64,000 bases of DNA from positions 186,001 through 250,000 of the forward strand of contig NZ_CAMZCS010000001.1 of the NCBI RefSeq assembly GCF_947305105.1. Reading direction: 5' to 3'. How positions within the stretch are numbered: the stretch's first letter is position 1; every line of letters begins with the position of its first letter. This DNA is from an uncultured Fibrobacter sp. GTDB taxonomy: Bacteria; Fibrobacterota; Fibrobacteria; Fibrobacterales; Fibrobacteraceae. Made by a program: the position numbers and the translations under genes. Below the pieces are notes generated by a model. It had not been told where the DNA came from. It saw nothing but the letters and a program-made list of their open reading frames with translations, and did not search any database. Shown here one piece after another: positions 8,561-15,982 of this stretch.

Positions 8561-8908
8561 TTATTTTTCGGCTTTCGGTTCAACCAGTTGGAAAACCTTC
8601 TCGGAATCACGGCTCATCCCGTAACGGGTCCGCAAGATGGACTCCTTGTACAGGGAATCGTTCTGGAGGCGTTCAATTTCCGCATTCCGGGCTTCGATAA
8701 CCCCCTTGAGCGAGTCGATTTCGGCCTGGTAGGCGGCGATTTCTGCCGAGAGTTCCTTTTGTTGGAGCAGGCTGTTCTTGCCTATGAACAGTTCGAAAAG
8801 GGTCAAAAGAATCAAGACCAGCAGAACGGCTACAAAGATGTAGATTTTCTTGTTCAATTCAAAACGCTCCGTCAAAATAGAATTGGAAATTGTCCTGGGT
8901 CGAGACAA
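8561..8908 (-). CDS. FtsB/DivIC-like septum formation initiator
   Basis: The 115-residue bitopic membrane protein has a short cytoplasmic N-terminus, one transmembrane helix (about 22-42, IYIFVAVLLVLILLTLFEL), a coiled coil (about 50-85) and a short C-terminal tail with the LRTRYGM element typical of FtsB/DivIC. The family bridges FtsL and FtsQ in the divisome and activates septal wall synthesis. Length and topology fit. The chosen ATG at 8908 lies inside the end of dprA (50-base overlap); a later TTG near 8875 would remove most of the overlap but also part of the cytoplasmic tail. It is probably co-transcribed with dprA. Confidence 0.85.
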   Translation of the reverse strand: MSRPRTISNSILTERFELNKKIYIFVAVLLVLILLTLFELFIGKNSLLQQKELSAEIAAYQAEIDSLKGVIEARNAEIERLQNDSLYKESILRTRYGMSRDSEKVFQLVEPKAEK

Positions 8909-9764
8909 GGCCTGCGATTTCCAGTTCTGTCAATATAGCTAAAAGTTCGGGGGTCTTGAGGCCGCTGTCGAGTTCCATGTCGTCAATAGTCTTGCGGAAA
9001 CCACGCATTTGTACGAACAGGTCCTTCGCCGGTTCGCTCAGGTTGCAGCCTATGGCGGGGAGGCCTTGCAGGCTCGCTGCGCTGGGTTCCTGGATGCCGA
9101 CTAGTTTGCGCAAGCTTTCGGGGATGAATATGGGCTTTGCCTTGCCGGAATCGAGAAGCATATTCGGGCCTGCGGCGACTTCGTTGTCAAAATCTCCGGG
9201 AATCGCGAGGAGGGGCTTCTTTTCGGCCAAGCAGAACTTGGCGGTAATGAGCGCACCCCCGTTCGATTTGCTCTGCACGACGACTGTTGCCTGGCACAGT
9301 CCGCTGATAATCTTGTTTCGGGCGATGAAGTTCCCCCTGTAGGCGCGTACGTCCGGCTCGTATTCCGTTATCGCGGCGCCTCCTGCGTCAAGGATGCTTT
9401 CGAGGAGTTCCCCGCGGCTCCCTTCCACTTTTTGCGCGAGACCCTGCGCCAGTACGGCGATGGTGGGGAGCCCCGCATCGATGGCGGCTTCGTGGCAAAG
9501 GCTGTCGATTCCCTGGGCGAGCCCCGAGACGATGACCGCGTTTGTCCCCTTCAGCGAAAAGACGAGCCTCCGGCAAAGCTCCCTTGCCGAGTAAGAAGGG
9601 CGCCTTGTGCCGACCATTGCGATGCCGACTAAGGGCGTTCCATCTTTCGTTGCCTCGGGGAGGTTCCCTGCAACATAGAGTTGCTTGGGGCAAAACTTGG
9701 ATTGTGCAAGTGAAAGCGGGAACTGGCTCGCGTCGATTACAGTGTACTTTCTATCTTTGTCCAT
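8859..9764 (-). CDS. dprA: DNA-processing protein DprA
   Basis: A 301-residue DprA/Smf protein, the RecA loader that protects incoming single-stranded DNA during natural transformation. The Rossmann core is clear: VGTRRPSYSARELCRRL, then GLAQGIDSLCHEAAIDAG, then NFIARNKIISGL and GGALITAKFCLAEKK with LLAIPGD. A C-terminal winged-helix-like segment (TPELLAILTELEIAGLVS) is also present. The open frame extends further upstream, but those codons lie antisense to mazG. The ATG at 9762-9764 gives the normal domain start (FPLSLAQSK, then LYVAGNLP), and I chose it. This start abuts the mazG ATG on the other strand, forming CATATG. Confidence 0.95.
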   Translation of the reverse strand: MDKDRKYTVIDASQFPLSLAQSKFCPKQLYVAGNLPEATKDGTPLVGIAMVGTRRPSYSARELCRRLVFSLKGTNAVIVSGLAQGIDSLCHEAAIDAGLPTIAVLAQGLAQKVEGSRGELLESILDAGGAAITEYEPDVRAYRGNFIARNKIISGLCQATVVVQSKSNGGALITAKFCLAEKKPLLAIPGDFDNEVAAGPNMLLDSGKAKPIFIPESLRKLVGIQEPSAASLQGLPAIGCNLSEPAKDLFVQMRGFRKTIDDMELDSGLKTPELLAILTELEIAGLVSTQDNFQFYFDGAF

Positions 9765-10565
9765 ATGAAATATTCCTTTGAAGATTTGGTGAGTATAATG
9801 GCGAAACTCCGTTCGGAGAACGGATGCCCTTGGGATCGGCAGCAGACGACACGTTCGTTGTTGCCTTACCTGATTGAAGAATCCTGCGAGTTCATCGACG
9901 CCGCACAGGATGGCGACAAGGCCCACATGTGCGAGGAACTAGGCGATGTCCTGTTCCAGGTTATTTTCCATTCGCAGGTGGCCAAGGACGAGGGCAGTTT
10001 CACCATCGACGATGTCGTGCAGGGAATTTGCGAAAAAATGGTCCGCCGCCATCCGCATGTGTTCGGGGACGCCAAGGTGGATAGCGCCTCCGGGGTCGTC
10101 CGGCAGTGGGATAAGATCAAGTCCTCCGAGAAGAACAATAAAAAAATGCCTGGCAGCTCTATCATGGATAAAGTAAGCAAGAGCTTGCCGACGTTGGCCC
10201 GTGCCCAGGAACTCCAGCGTAGGGCCGCGAGAGTCGGCTTTGACTGGGTGGATCCCGAGCCCGTATTTAACAAGGCGCAGGAAGAATTTAATGAATTTCG
10301 TGCCGAAATGCAAGCGGCCGGTCCGGAAAATCCCAATATCGAGCGCATGGAAGATGAATTCGGGGACATGCTGTTCTCGCTGGTGAACGTGGCTAGGCAT
10401 AGCGGATTCAATGCCGCGAACGCCCTGCAGAGGGCGAACTCGAAATTCGAGAAACGTTTCCGTATCGTAGAAAACCTCGCCCGTGCAGAAGGCAAGGAAA
10501 TGAGCGAAGAATCTGCGGAACGCCTCCAGGAATTCTGGAGGCAGGCGAAGGCTAAAAAGGATTAG
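9765..10565 (+). CDS. mazG: Nucleoside triphosphate pyrophosphohydrolase MazG
   Basis: The 266-residue two-domain MazG hydrolyses NTPs and dNTPs to monophosphates and lowers (p)ppGpp or removes damaged nucleotides. Both all-alpha domains are visible: GCPWDRQQT, then EESCEFIDAA and CEELGDVLFQVIFHSQVA near the N-terminus, and EEFNEFRAEM with EDEFGDMLFSLVNVARH in the second half, preserving the magnesium-binding E-x-x-E and E-x-x-D patterns. The ATG at 9765 sits next to the dprA start codon on the other strand, so any ribosome-binding site lies inside dprA coding sequence. The stop overlaps the 3' end of the convergent lipoprotein gene by 4 bases. Confidence 0.97.
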   Translation: MKYSFEDLVSIMAKLRSENGCPWDRQQTTRSLLPYLIEESCEFIDAAQDGDKAHMCEELGDVLFQVIFHSQVAKDEGSFTIDDVVQGICEKMVRRHPHVFGDAKVDSASGVVRQWDKIKSSEKNNKKMPGSSIMDKVSKSLPTLARAQELQRRAARVGFDWVDPEPVFNKAQEEFNEFRAEMQAAGPENPNIERMEDEFGDMLFSLVNVARHSGFNAANALQRANSKFEKRFRIVENLARAEGKEMSEESAERLQEFWRQAKAKKD

Positions 10566-11122
10566 TCAACGGGATTCCGCTCGATAACAATTGAATCTTG
10601 CAGGTCTATGCGGATAAGCCCTTGGTTTGCTGCGATGTATGCTTTGTCGTAATCGCAGGCATTGTCTTCTGCCCCAGTGGCGTCGATCTCTAGGACGTCT
10701 TTGAAAGTCTTGCTCCCGACTTTGAGCGAGTCGAGCATTGTGACGGAGTAGCCGTCCTTGTTTGTTTTTTTATTTCCGCTCAGGTTCTTGAAAACGATTT
10801 TAACATCCTCGTCGCTCCCGCAATGGATGGTCAAGTTACCTCCGTCGTCTGTACACTGGATGACGACTTGGATTTCGATATTGTTTATCGAACCCACGAC
10901 TCGGTAATCGTAGTATTCGGGCTTGTGCCTGTAGGTGTAGTCGGTGTAGGTGTCGGTTATCCCGAGATTGTCCTTGACTTCGAATGTTGTCGAGTTTTCC
11001 TGCTCCTTCTGGACAAAGCTGTTGAATTCTCCGCCGACATATTCTTCGCTGTCGTCGAAATATCCGCACGAAGTGAGCAGGAAGGTACCGGTAATGATTG
11101 CGGACAAGGTAAACTTATTCAT
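10562..11122 (-). CDS. Small lipoprotein of unknown function
   Basis: The 186-residue protein has a clear lipoprotein signal (MNKFTLSAIITGTFLLTSC, lipidated cysteine at position 19), so it is exported and membrane-anchored. The rest is acidic and strand-rich with a pair of cysteines (IQCTDDGGNLTIHCG) that could form a disulfide, plus another in NACDYD. I recognise no family. The ATG lies within the last codons of the upstream lipoprotein gene (8-base overlap), so the two are translated together. The 3' end overlaps mazG from the opposite direction. Confidence 0.85.
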   Translation of the reverse strand: MNKFTLSAIITGTFLLTSCGYFDDSEEYVGGEFNSFVQKEQENSTTFEVKDNLGITDTYTDYTYRHKPEYYDYRVVGSINNIEIQVVIQCTDDGGNLTIHCGSDEDVKIVFKNLSGNKKTNKDGYSVTMLDSLKVGSKTFKDVLEIDATGAEDNACDYDKAYIAANQGLIRIDLQDSIVIERNPVD

Positions 11123-11768
11123 GATGGTCCTCGTTTCCGATGAGGGTGAGCGTGTCTCCGTCGCTGGTCAGGATTCTCAGGATGCCCTTTGCCCTGGAAA
11201 TGTAGGCGTATGGGACTTTGCCTGTTTGTTCCGTTTCGAATCGGTTTTGTTCCCAGGTCGTGAACTTGTAGCCGTGAATGACGTAGACGCTGTCGTAGAG
11301 AACGCCGTTGAAACTTGCCGTGTCGAGGATCTCATGGACGTCTTCGATTTTTCCGGTGCTGTCGGTCCAGAAACTGAACCGGTTGTCTGCGAAGTCAATG
11401 TGGACGGAACCAAGGTGACTGTCGGCGCTGAGGTGAATTTCGATATCCATGATGGGGTAGGTGGATGTATATTTCAGCAGGCGGTTTTCTTGCTGGGCCT
11501 CGAAGCAAAAATCGGTGTATAATCCTTTATATGTGGAGTCCGTGGTGCGCTTCATTTCGACTTCAAAACCGGACGAATGGCTGTAACGGGCGCTTTGCGG
11601 CTGTCCGAAAAAATTCTTTTCCTTCTGGTAATCGAACAGGTGCCAATTTTCGTGAGTCACGTCGCTACAGGTGTCCGTCGTGCAGCCGTCGCAGTAGCAG
11701 CCGCTCAGGATTGCCGCCGCTGCGGTGACAAGGGCTATCAGAATAGGTGTGTTAAGCCTTTTAGTCAT
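11115..11768 (-). CDS. Lipoprotein of unknown function
   Basis: The 217-residue lipoprotein starts at the ATG at 11768, chosen because AAGGAG lies at the right distance upstream and because MTKRLNTPILIALVTAAAA followed by ILSGC is a textbook lipoprotein signal. The mature N-terminus is cysteine-rich (CYCDGCTTDTC). The body looks like a beta-sandwich with no known family. It overlaps the next small lipoprotein by 8 bases and probably shares a promoter in 11769-11890 with it. The two proteins resemble each other in size and in ending with a strand-rich domain, but I see no clear sequence similarity. Confidence 0.87.
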   Translation of the reverse strand: MTKRLNTPILIALVTAAAAILSGCYCDGCTTDTCSDVTHENWHLFDYQKEKNFFGQPQSARYSHSSGFEVEMKRTTDSTYKGLYTDFCFEAQQENRLLKYTSTYPIMDIEIHLSADSHLGSVHIDFADNRFSFWTDSTGKIEDVHEILDTASFNGVLYDSVYVIHGYKFTTWEQNRFETEQTGKVPYAYISRAKGILRILTSDGDTLTLIGNEDHHE

Positions 11769-11942
11769 ATAGTGTATCTCCTTACAGACTAGGATATACA
11801 TATCATATAGCGGGGGTGGATAAGGGAAAATGCACTTTTTTTCACTTTTTTTGCCGTATTCCACTTTGGAGTGTTCTCTATAGGAACATGGATTTTGAAA
11901 AAAGTCGTTCCTATGTGGTTAACAAGGCGTTATCTTATAGGA

Positions 11943-12015
11943 GTGATACTCTTCCATCTTGGTCTTGGAGAAGGGAGGCCGGATCGGACCGCGGGGTAAG
12001 ATCGAAGAGTAGCAC
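11943..12015 (+). ncRNA. Candidate structured RNA, strand uncertain
   Basis: A stem of 16 base pairs with two mismatches closes this segment: GTG, TACTCTTC and ATCTT (11943-11960) pair with AAGAT, GAAGAGTA and CAC (11998-12015). Inside it, GGTC (11961-11964) can pair with GACC (11987-11990), leaving an asymmetric bulge, and TTGG can pair with CCGG. On the plus strand the stem is followed by TTTTT and then by a strong terminator at 12042-12069. A long hairpin with an internal bulge recalls 6S RNA, but I see no decisive family signature. A leader element of the minus-strand lipoprotein operon, or a tandem terminator, are alternatives. Confidence 0.3.
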
Positions 12016-12041
12016 TTTTTCTACTTTCTATTCCATATTAG

Positions 12042-12069
12042 AAATCCCGCAGGTACCCTGCGGGATTTT
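12042..12069. terminator. Hairpin terminator
   Basis: A 12-base-pair perfect stem (AAATCCCGCAGG with CCTGCGGGATTT) and a TAC loop, followed by T-rich sequence on the plus strand. It can serve either a plus-strand RNA from 11943 or as a second terminator behind fusA. Confidence 0.75.
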
Positions 12070-12096
12070 CCTTTTGATGAGGGGAGCAAACAAAAG

Positions 12097-12122
12097 AGGC
12101 CTGCGGAAATTTCCGCAGGCCT
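12097..12122. terminator. fusA: fusA terminator
   Basis: A perfect palindrome (GGCCTGCGGAAA with TTTCCGCAGGCC, 12098-12121) just downstream of the fusA stop, followed on the minus strand by TCTTTTGTTT. Confidence 0.85.
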
Positions 12123-12143
12123 TCTTTAATGGTTTGCCAGGAA

Positions 12144-14273
12144 TTAGGCGCGGGCCTTGGCCTTGTCGCCGTACTTCTTGATGAGTTCTTCCTGGATGTT
12201 GCGCGGCACAGGAGCGTACTTTGCAAATTCCATGGTGAACTCGGCCTTGCCCTGAGTCATGGAGCGGAGGTCCGTAGCGTAACCGAACATTTCGGAAAGC
12301 GGGACTTCGGCGGTGATGGTCGTCGTGCCCATTTCTTCGCTCGTACCAGTGATGGTACCGCGACGCTGGGAGACGTTACCAACAACGTTGCCCTGGAACT
12401 CGGTCGGGGTGGCGATTTCGACCTTCATGATCGGTTCGAGAATCTGGGCGCCGGCCTTTTCGAAAGCTTCGCGGAAAGCCATGCGGGCGCAAATCTGGAA
12501 CGCCATGTCAGAGGAGTCAACCGGGTGGAAAGCACCATCCTGGACTTCCATTTCGATACCCACGACCGGGAAGCCGATGAGGGAACCGGCCTGCATGCAG
12601 CTCTGGAAACCCTTGTCGCAAGACGGGATGTATTCCTTAGGAATACGGCCGCCGACGACGGAGTTGATGAAGTTGTAGACCTTTTCGGAGTCGCCTTCGA
12701 CAGGCATCGGGCGCATCACGCCGGACATCTTAGCGAACTGACCCGAACCACCGGTCTGCTTCTTGTGGGTGTATTCGAACTTGGCTTCGCGAGTGATGGT
12801 TTCGCGGTAGGCCACCTGCGGAGCACCGGTCTGCACGTCCACGTGGTATTCGCGGCGCATACGTTCGATGTACACGTCGAGGTGGAGTTCGCCCATACCC
12901 TTGATGATGGTTTCGCCGGATTCCTTGTTGACTTCGACCTGGAACGTCGGGTCTTCCTTGGTGAAGCGGTTGAGGGCCTTCGACATGTTGTCGAGGTCGT
13001 CGCGGTTCTTGGCTTCGATAACAAGTTCGATAACCGGGTTAGGAACGTGCATGGAAGTCATGTTGTAGTGGTTCTTGCCGTCGGTGAAGGTCGTACCGGA
13101 AGCGCAATCGATACCGAACAGAGCGACGATGTCGCCGGCACCGGCTTCGGTGATGTCCACCATTTCGTCGGCGTGCATACGCACGAGACGGCCCACGGAC
13201 ACCTTCTTGCCGGTGGCCATGTTGGTGATCATGTCGCCCTTCCTGAGGGTACCCTGGTACACGCGGACGTAGGTAAGCTGGCCATAGCGGTCGTTCACGA
13301 GCTTGAACGCGTAGCAAACGAGCGGCTTGTCGTCGGCGCTTTCGAGCACGACTTCGGCTTCGTTGTTGTCGAGGTCGAGAGCCTTGTTTTCGACGTCGGT
13401 CGGGCACGGGAGGTAGTCAATAACACCGTCGAGGAGCTTCTGGACGCCAATGTTCTTGTGGGCAGAACCCATGAACACCGGAGTGATGTCGAGACGGATG
13501 GTAGCTTCGCGGATAACCTTCTTGAGGAGGGCCTTGTCGATCTGGTCGACGCCATACTGGCCTTCCATAGCCTTTTCCATGACTTCGTCGCTGTAGTCAG
13601 CGCAGCAGTCAACGAGCTTTTCGCGGTATTCGTTGGCCTGGTCGACGAGTTCGGCAGGGATATCCTTTTCGATCATGTCGTCGCCGTTGGCGCCTTCGAA
13701 GTAGTAAGCCTTCATTTCGATAAGGTCGACCACGCCCTTCAGTTGGTCTTCGAGACCGATAGGAATCTGCATCACGCAGGGCTTGTGGTTGAGCTTTTCC
13801 TTGAGCATGACAGCCACGCGGAGCGGGTTTGCACCAGAGCGGTCGCACTTGTTCACGAACACGACGCGCGGTACATGGTAGCGCTTCATCTGGCGGTCAA
13901 CGGTAATAGACTGGGACTGGACGCCTTCCACACCGGTCAGAACGAGGATAGCACCGTCCAACACGCGGAGAGAACGTTCCACTTCGATCGTGAAGTCCAC
14001 GTGCCCCGGGGTATCGATGATGTTGATGGAGTCCTGTTCACCGCTCTTGGTGTGGGTCCAGTTTGCGAAGGTGGCAGCAGACTGAATCGTGATGCCGCGT
14101 TCGCGTTCAAGTTCCATGGAGTCCATCGTGGCACCGACGCCGTCTTTACCACGAACTTCGTGGATAGCGTGGATACGCTTTGTGAAGTAGAGGATGCGTT
14201 CGGTAAGGGTCGTCTTACCGGAGTCGATGTGGGCAGAAATACCAATATTTCTGTGCTTTTCAATGTTTTTCAT
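12144..14273 (-). CDS. fusA: Elongation factor G, mitochondrial EF-G1-like type
   Basis: The 709-residue translational GTPase catalyses translocation on the ribosome. The G domain carries the P-loop AHIDSGKT, the switch [10 protein letters not shown] and NKCD, followed by the usual domains II to V. The N-terminal region closely follows human mitochondrial EF-G1 rather than E. coli FusA: AHIDSGKT instead of AHIDAGKT, then a [19 protein letters not shown] stretch with [11 protein letters not shown]. In lineages with this type, one EF-G does translocation and a second does ribosome recycling, so a separate EF-G2 gene should exist elsewhere. The gene is isolated, with strong terminators downstream and no str-operon partners (rpsL, rpsG, tuf) next to it. 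Confidence 0.97.
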   Translation of the reverse strand: MKNIEKHRNIGISAHIDSGKTTLTERILYFTKRIHAIHEVRGKDGVGATMDSMELERERGITIQSAATFANWTHTKSGEQDSINIIDTPGHVDFTIEVERSLRVLDGAILVLTGVEGVQSQSITVDRQMKRYHVPRVVFVNKCDRSGANPLRVAVMLKEKLNHKPCVMQIPIGLEDQLKGVVDLIEMKAYYFEGANGDDMIEKDIPAELVDQANEYREKLVDCCADYSDEVMEKAMEGQYGVDQIDKALLKKVIREATIRLDITPVFMGSAHKNIGVQKLLDGVIDYLPCPTDVENKALDLDNNEAEVVLESADDKPLVCYAFKLVNDRYGQLTYVRVYQGTLRKGDMITNMATGKKVSVGRLVRMHADEMVDITEAGAGDIVALFGIDCASGTTFTDGKNHYNMTSMHVPNPVIELVIEAKNRDDLDNMSKALNRFTKEDPTFQVEVNKESGETIIKGMGELHLDVYIERMRREYHVDVQTGAPQVAYRETITREAKFEYTHKKQTGGSGQFAKMSGVMRPMPVEGDSEKVYNFINSVVGGRIPKEYIPSCDKGFQSCMQAGSLIGFPVVGIEMEVQDGAFHPVDSSDMAFQICARMAFREAFEKAGAQILEPIMKVEIATPTEFQGNVVGNVSQRRGTITGTSEEMGTTTITAEVPLSEMFGYATDLRSMTQGKAEFTMEFAKYAPVPRNIQEELIKKYGDKAKARA

Positions 14274-14333
14274 ATTTTATTCCACTAATGGAGTTGATGT
14301 TTGAAGTTTGGGCGCAAAGATAGAAAAAAATAA

Positions 14334-14351
14334 GCCCCCTCTCAAGGGGGC
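14334..14351 (-). terminator. Terminator of the EcsC-like gene
   Basis: Hairpin GCCCCCT / AGGGGGC with loop CTCA. On the minus strand it is followed by a run of T (complement of 14322-14333), so it ends transcripts arriving from 14397-15059. Confidence 0.8.
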
Positions 14352-14396
14352 GGTTTGGCAGAAGTTGGCCGATTTGCGTGTTTTGTGCGGATTTCC

Positions 14397-15059
14397 CTAG
14401 TTTATTGTTTCGGAATCTTCGTTTTTTTCGGTATCCGCGATGGTGTTGTCTCCTCCATCTTGGTCACCTTGGTCAGCGAGGGCCTTGAAATAGGCTGCTG
14501 CGGTCTTGCCGACTTCGTAGGTGTCGTAGTAGGAGTAGGCTCCGTTGCCGATAGCTCCGAGGATGGGGATGGCGCGCAAGGTGGCCCGGCCTAAGAACCG
14601 GGTCGAAATTTTGAGCCCGATTTTTTTCAGCAGGGCTTCCAGTGCGGCCATGGAAAGTTTTTGCACCACGATGCGGCTGCCGGTGCGGACGGCAACATCC
14701 CGCAGGAACTGGGCCGCGCTGTGGCGGAACAGGCACCAGACCATGGCTTCGCGGGAAAGCAGGGCAAATTTGCCGTAGGTCATGGCGATGTCGGAGACGA
14801 GCTGCGCCTGGATGCGCCAGATGGCGGCGATATCCGGGATGGATGTCAAGATTCCTGTAAAACCAGCAGGAACAGAAAGGGTCGTGCTAACTGCGGACGC
14901 CTTTACGGCTGCCTTTTGGGTTAGCCTTTTGACCTTTTCTTCGGGATTGTCCGTTGCGGTATATAAGGATTCGGGAATGTCGGTAATCAAGTCCACGAGG
15001 ATGGATTCGACCCGTTCCTTTATTTTGTCAAACTTTTTTTCGTCTGTGCAGTCGTCCAT
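14397..15059 (-). CDS. EcsC-like protein
   Basis: The 220-residue protein is predicted to be cytoplasmic or membrane-associated. Its central part (about 50-190) has the alternating amphipathic helices and small-residue loops (SVPAGFTGILTSIPDIAAIW, then RAIPILGAIGNG) seen in EcsC-family proteins. The family has no settled biochemical role; B. subtilis EcsC sits with an ABC transporter. The last 30 residues are acidic and disordered. It is a single gene with its own terminator. Assignment to EcsC is by resemblance only. Confidence 0.65.
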   Translation of the reverse strand: MDDCTDEKKFDKIKERVESILVDLITDIPESLYTATDNPEEKVKRLTQKAAVKASAVSTTLSVPAGFTGILTSIPDIAAIWRIQAQLVSDIAMTYGKFALLSREAMVWCLFRHSAAQFLRDVAVRTGSRIVVQKLSMAALEALLKKIGLKISTRFLGRATLRAIPILGAIGNGAYSYYDTYEVGKTAAAYFKALADQGDQDGGDNTIADTEKNEDSETIN

Positions 15060-15116
15060 AAGAAGCTCCTTATGGGGAAATATACATATTTAGGGGCTAG
15101 GGGCAAGAATCTAGGG

Positions 15117-15167
15117 GCTATGAGGTCGCTTCGCTTTGAGGTATGAGGAAAGTAGACAGTAGGAAGT
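15117..15167. repeat. Interspersed repeat, copy 1
   Basis: A 51-base unit of the form GCTATGAGGTCGCTT, CGCTTTGAGGTATGAGG, then AAAGTAGACAGTAGGAAGT. It is repeated at 15277-15334 with a 7-base insertion (GCAAGCT) between the first two blocks, and in reduced form at 15832-15879 and, inverted, 15944-15978. Confidence 0.9.
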
Positions 15168-15194
15168 GGTTAGTGGTTAGGAGGCTGCAGATTT

Positions 15195-15235
15195 GTCATT
15201 GCGAAGGGCGAATAGCCCTGAAGCAATCTCCGTCA
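15195..15235. repeat. Palindromic GTCATTGC-type repeat
   Basis: Nested palindrome with outer ATTGC / GCAAT and inner GGGC / GCCC arms. It resembles the widespread GTCATTGCGA...GAAGCAATC hairpin repeats known from Rickettsia and many other bacteria. One copy was seen in this window. Confidence 0.6.
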
Positions 15236-15276
15236 GTAACTTGAAAGCAATGAAATCGGGGCTGAAGCCCCTTTGA

Positions 15277-15334
15277 GCTATGAGGTCGCTTGCAAGCTCG
15301 CTTTGAGGTATGAGGAAAGTAGACAGTAGGAAGT
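15277..15334. repeat. Interspersed repeat, copy 2
   Basis: Same unit as 15117-15167 with the extra heptamer GCAAGCT, which turns the centre into GCTTGCAAGC, a small palindrome. Everything else matches copy 1 base for base. Confidence 0.9.
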
Positions 15335-15420
15335 GATTAGGGGTTAGAATCTAGGGATTAGGGAAAAATATCACGGCTTCGCCGTCTGTTATTAACGCAC
15401 GAAGTGCGTGATTCTTTTCA

Positions 15421-15462
15421 CTAGCCTCTAGCCTCTAATCTCTAATCTCTAATCTCTAGTCT
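15421..15462. repeat. Heptamer tandem array
   Basis: Six consecutive 7-base units: CTAGCCT twice, CTAATCT three times, CTAGTCT once. The array ends just before the 3' end of the gene at 15468. Confidence 0.9.
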
Positions 15463-15467
15463 CGTGC

Positions 15468-15827
15468 CTAAAAAATAATCTTTGCAATTCCGCCGGCGAT
15501 GCCGGAGAGCCTTTCTCCGCTGTAGTCGGCGATGGAAAAGCGCAGGCTTCTCCCGTTGAGTGCCAGTTTTAGCGCTTCGTTGATCCAGGTGCGCTCGCAG
15601 GTGATTTTCTCAACGACAATCTCTGTGCCCTTTTCTCCCTCGTCGAATCCGTAGTACCCCCTGAACAACGTTGCCTCGGATTCCCCGCGGAGGACAATCC
15701 TGACATCGGCTATTCGAGCGTTGGAATCGATGGAAACCTCCTCGATGTCGCCAAAACGCAGAACGGTCTCGTTCTTGCGGATGAAGGACTCGATGGCCCG
15801 GTCTCGGAGGTTGCTGAGTATAGACAT
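15468..15827 (-). CDS. Hypothetical protein, 119 residues
   Basis: I chose the ATG at 15827 because upstream codons of the open frame run through interspersed repeat sequence. The protein begins MSILSNLRDRAIESFIRK and has a mixed alpha/beta pattern with a conserved-looking FGDIEEVSIDSNARIADVRI stretch and a glycine-rich C-terminus (GIAGGIAKIIF). There is no signal peptide, so it is probably cytoplasmic. No family recognised. It lies between repeat clusters, downstream of map on the same strand. Confidence 0.7.
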   Translation of the reverse strand: MSILSNLRDRAIESFIRKNETVLRFGDIEEVSIDSNARIADVRIVLRGESEATLFRGYYGFDEGEKGTEIVVEKITCERTWINEALKLALNGRSLRFSIADYSGERLSGIAGGIAKIIF

Positions 15828-15831
15828 AAGA

Positions 15832-15879
15832 GGTATGAGGTATGGGGTCGCGTCTCTGACGAGACGCTTTGAGGTATGA
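15832..15879. repeat. Interspersed repeat, copy 3
   Basis: GGTATGAGGTATGGGGTCGC, then a hairpin GCGTCTC-TGAC-GAGACGC, then TTTGAGGTATGA. The flanks match the 15117 unit while the central hairpin differs. It sits directly upstream of the start of the 15468-15827 gene. Confidence 0.8.
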
Positions 15880-15943
15880 AATCTAAAAAATGATTGTGCC
15901 GGAGGCACGATTCTTATCAACTCAAAGGACGATAATCCGTGCT

Positions 15944-15978
15944 CATACCTCAGAGCACCGAAGGTGCGACCTCGAAGC
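15944..15978. repeat. Interspersed repeat, copy 4, inverted
   Basis: Reads on the minus strand as GAGGTCGC, hairpin GCACC-TTC-GGTGC, then TCTGAGGTATG. It is the same frame as copies 1 to 3 with another central stem, ending 5 bases before the map stop codon. Confidence 0.75.
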
Positions 15979-15982
15979 TGTT

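Larger units (their letters stand above)
11769..12143. other. Intergenic region between fusA and the lipoprotein pair
   Basis: These 375 bases contain no gene I can support. From left to right they hold the leader and probable promoter of the lipoprotein pair, an inverted repeat (ATAGGAAC at 11880-11887 with GTTCCTAT at 11907-11914), a long imperfect stem (11943-12015) described separately, and two strong hairpin terminators (12042-12068 and 12097-12122). Confidence 0.8.
15060..15467. other. Repeat-filled intergenic region
   Basis: These 408 bases show no open frame with coding character. They consist almost entirely of short repeats: two copies of a 51/58-base unit (15117-15167, 15277-15334), a palindromic GTCATTGC-type element (15195-15235), small hairpins with GAA or TTC loops (for example ACGCAC-GAA-GTGCGT near 15396-15410), and a heptamer array (15421-15462). 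Confidence 0.85.

Noticed and set aside
12129-14288. 719-codon open frame on the plus strand opposite fusA
   Set aside because: It is the antisense shadow of a strongly biased gene; its translation has no recognisable domain while the minus strand encodes a complete EF-G.
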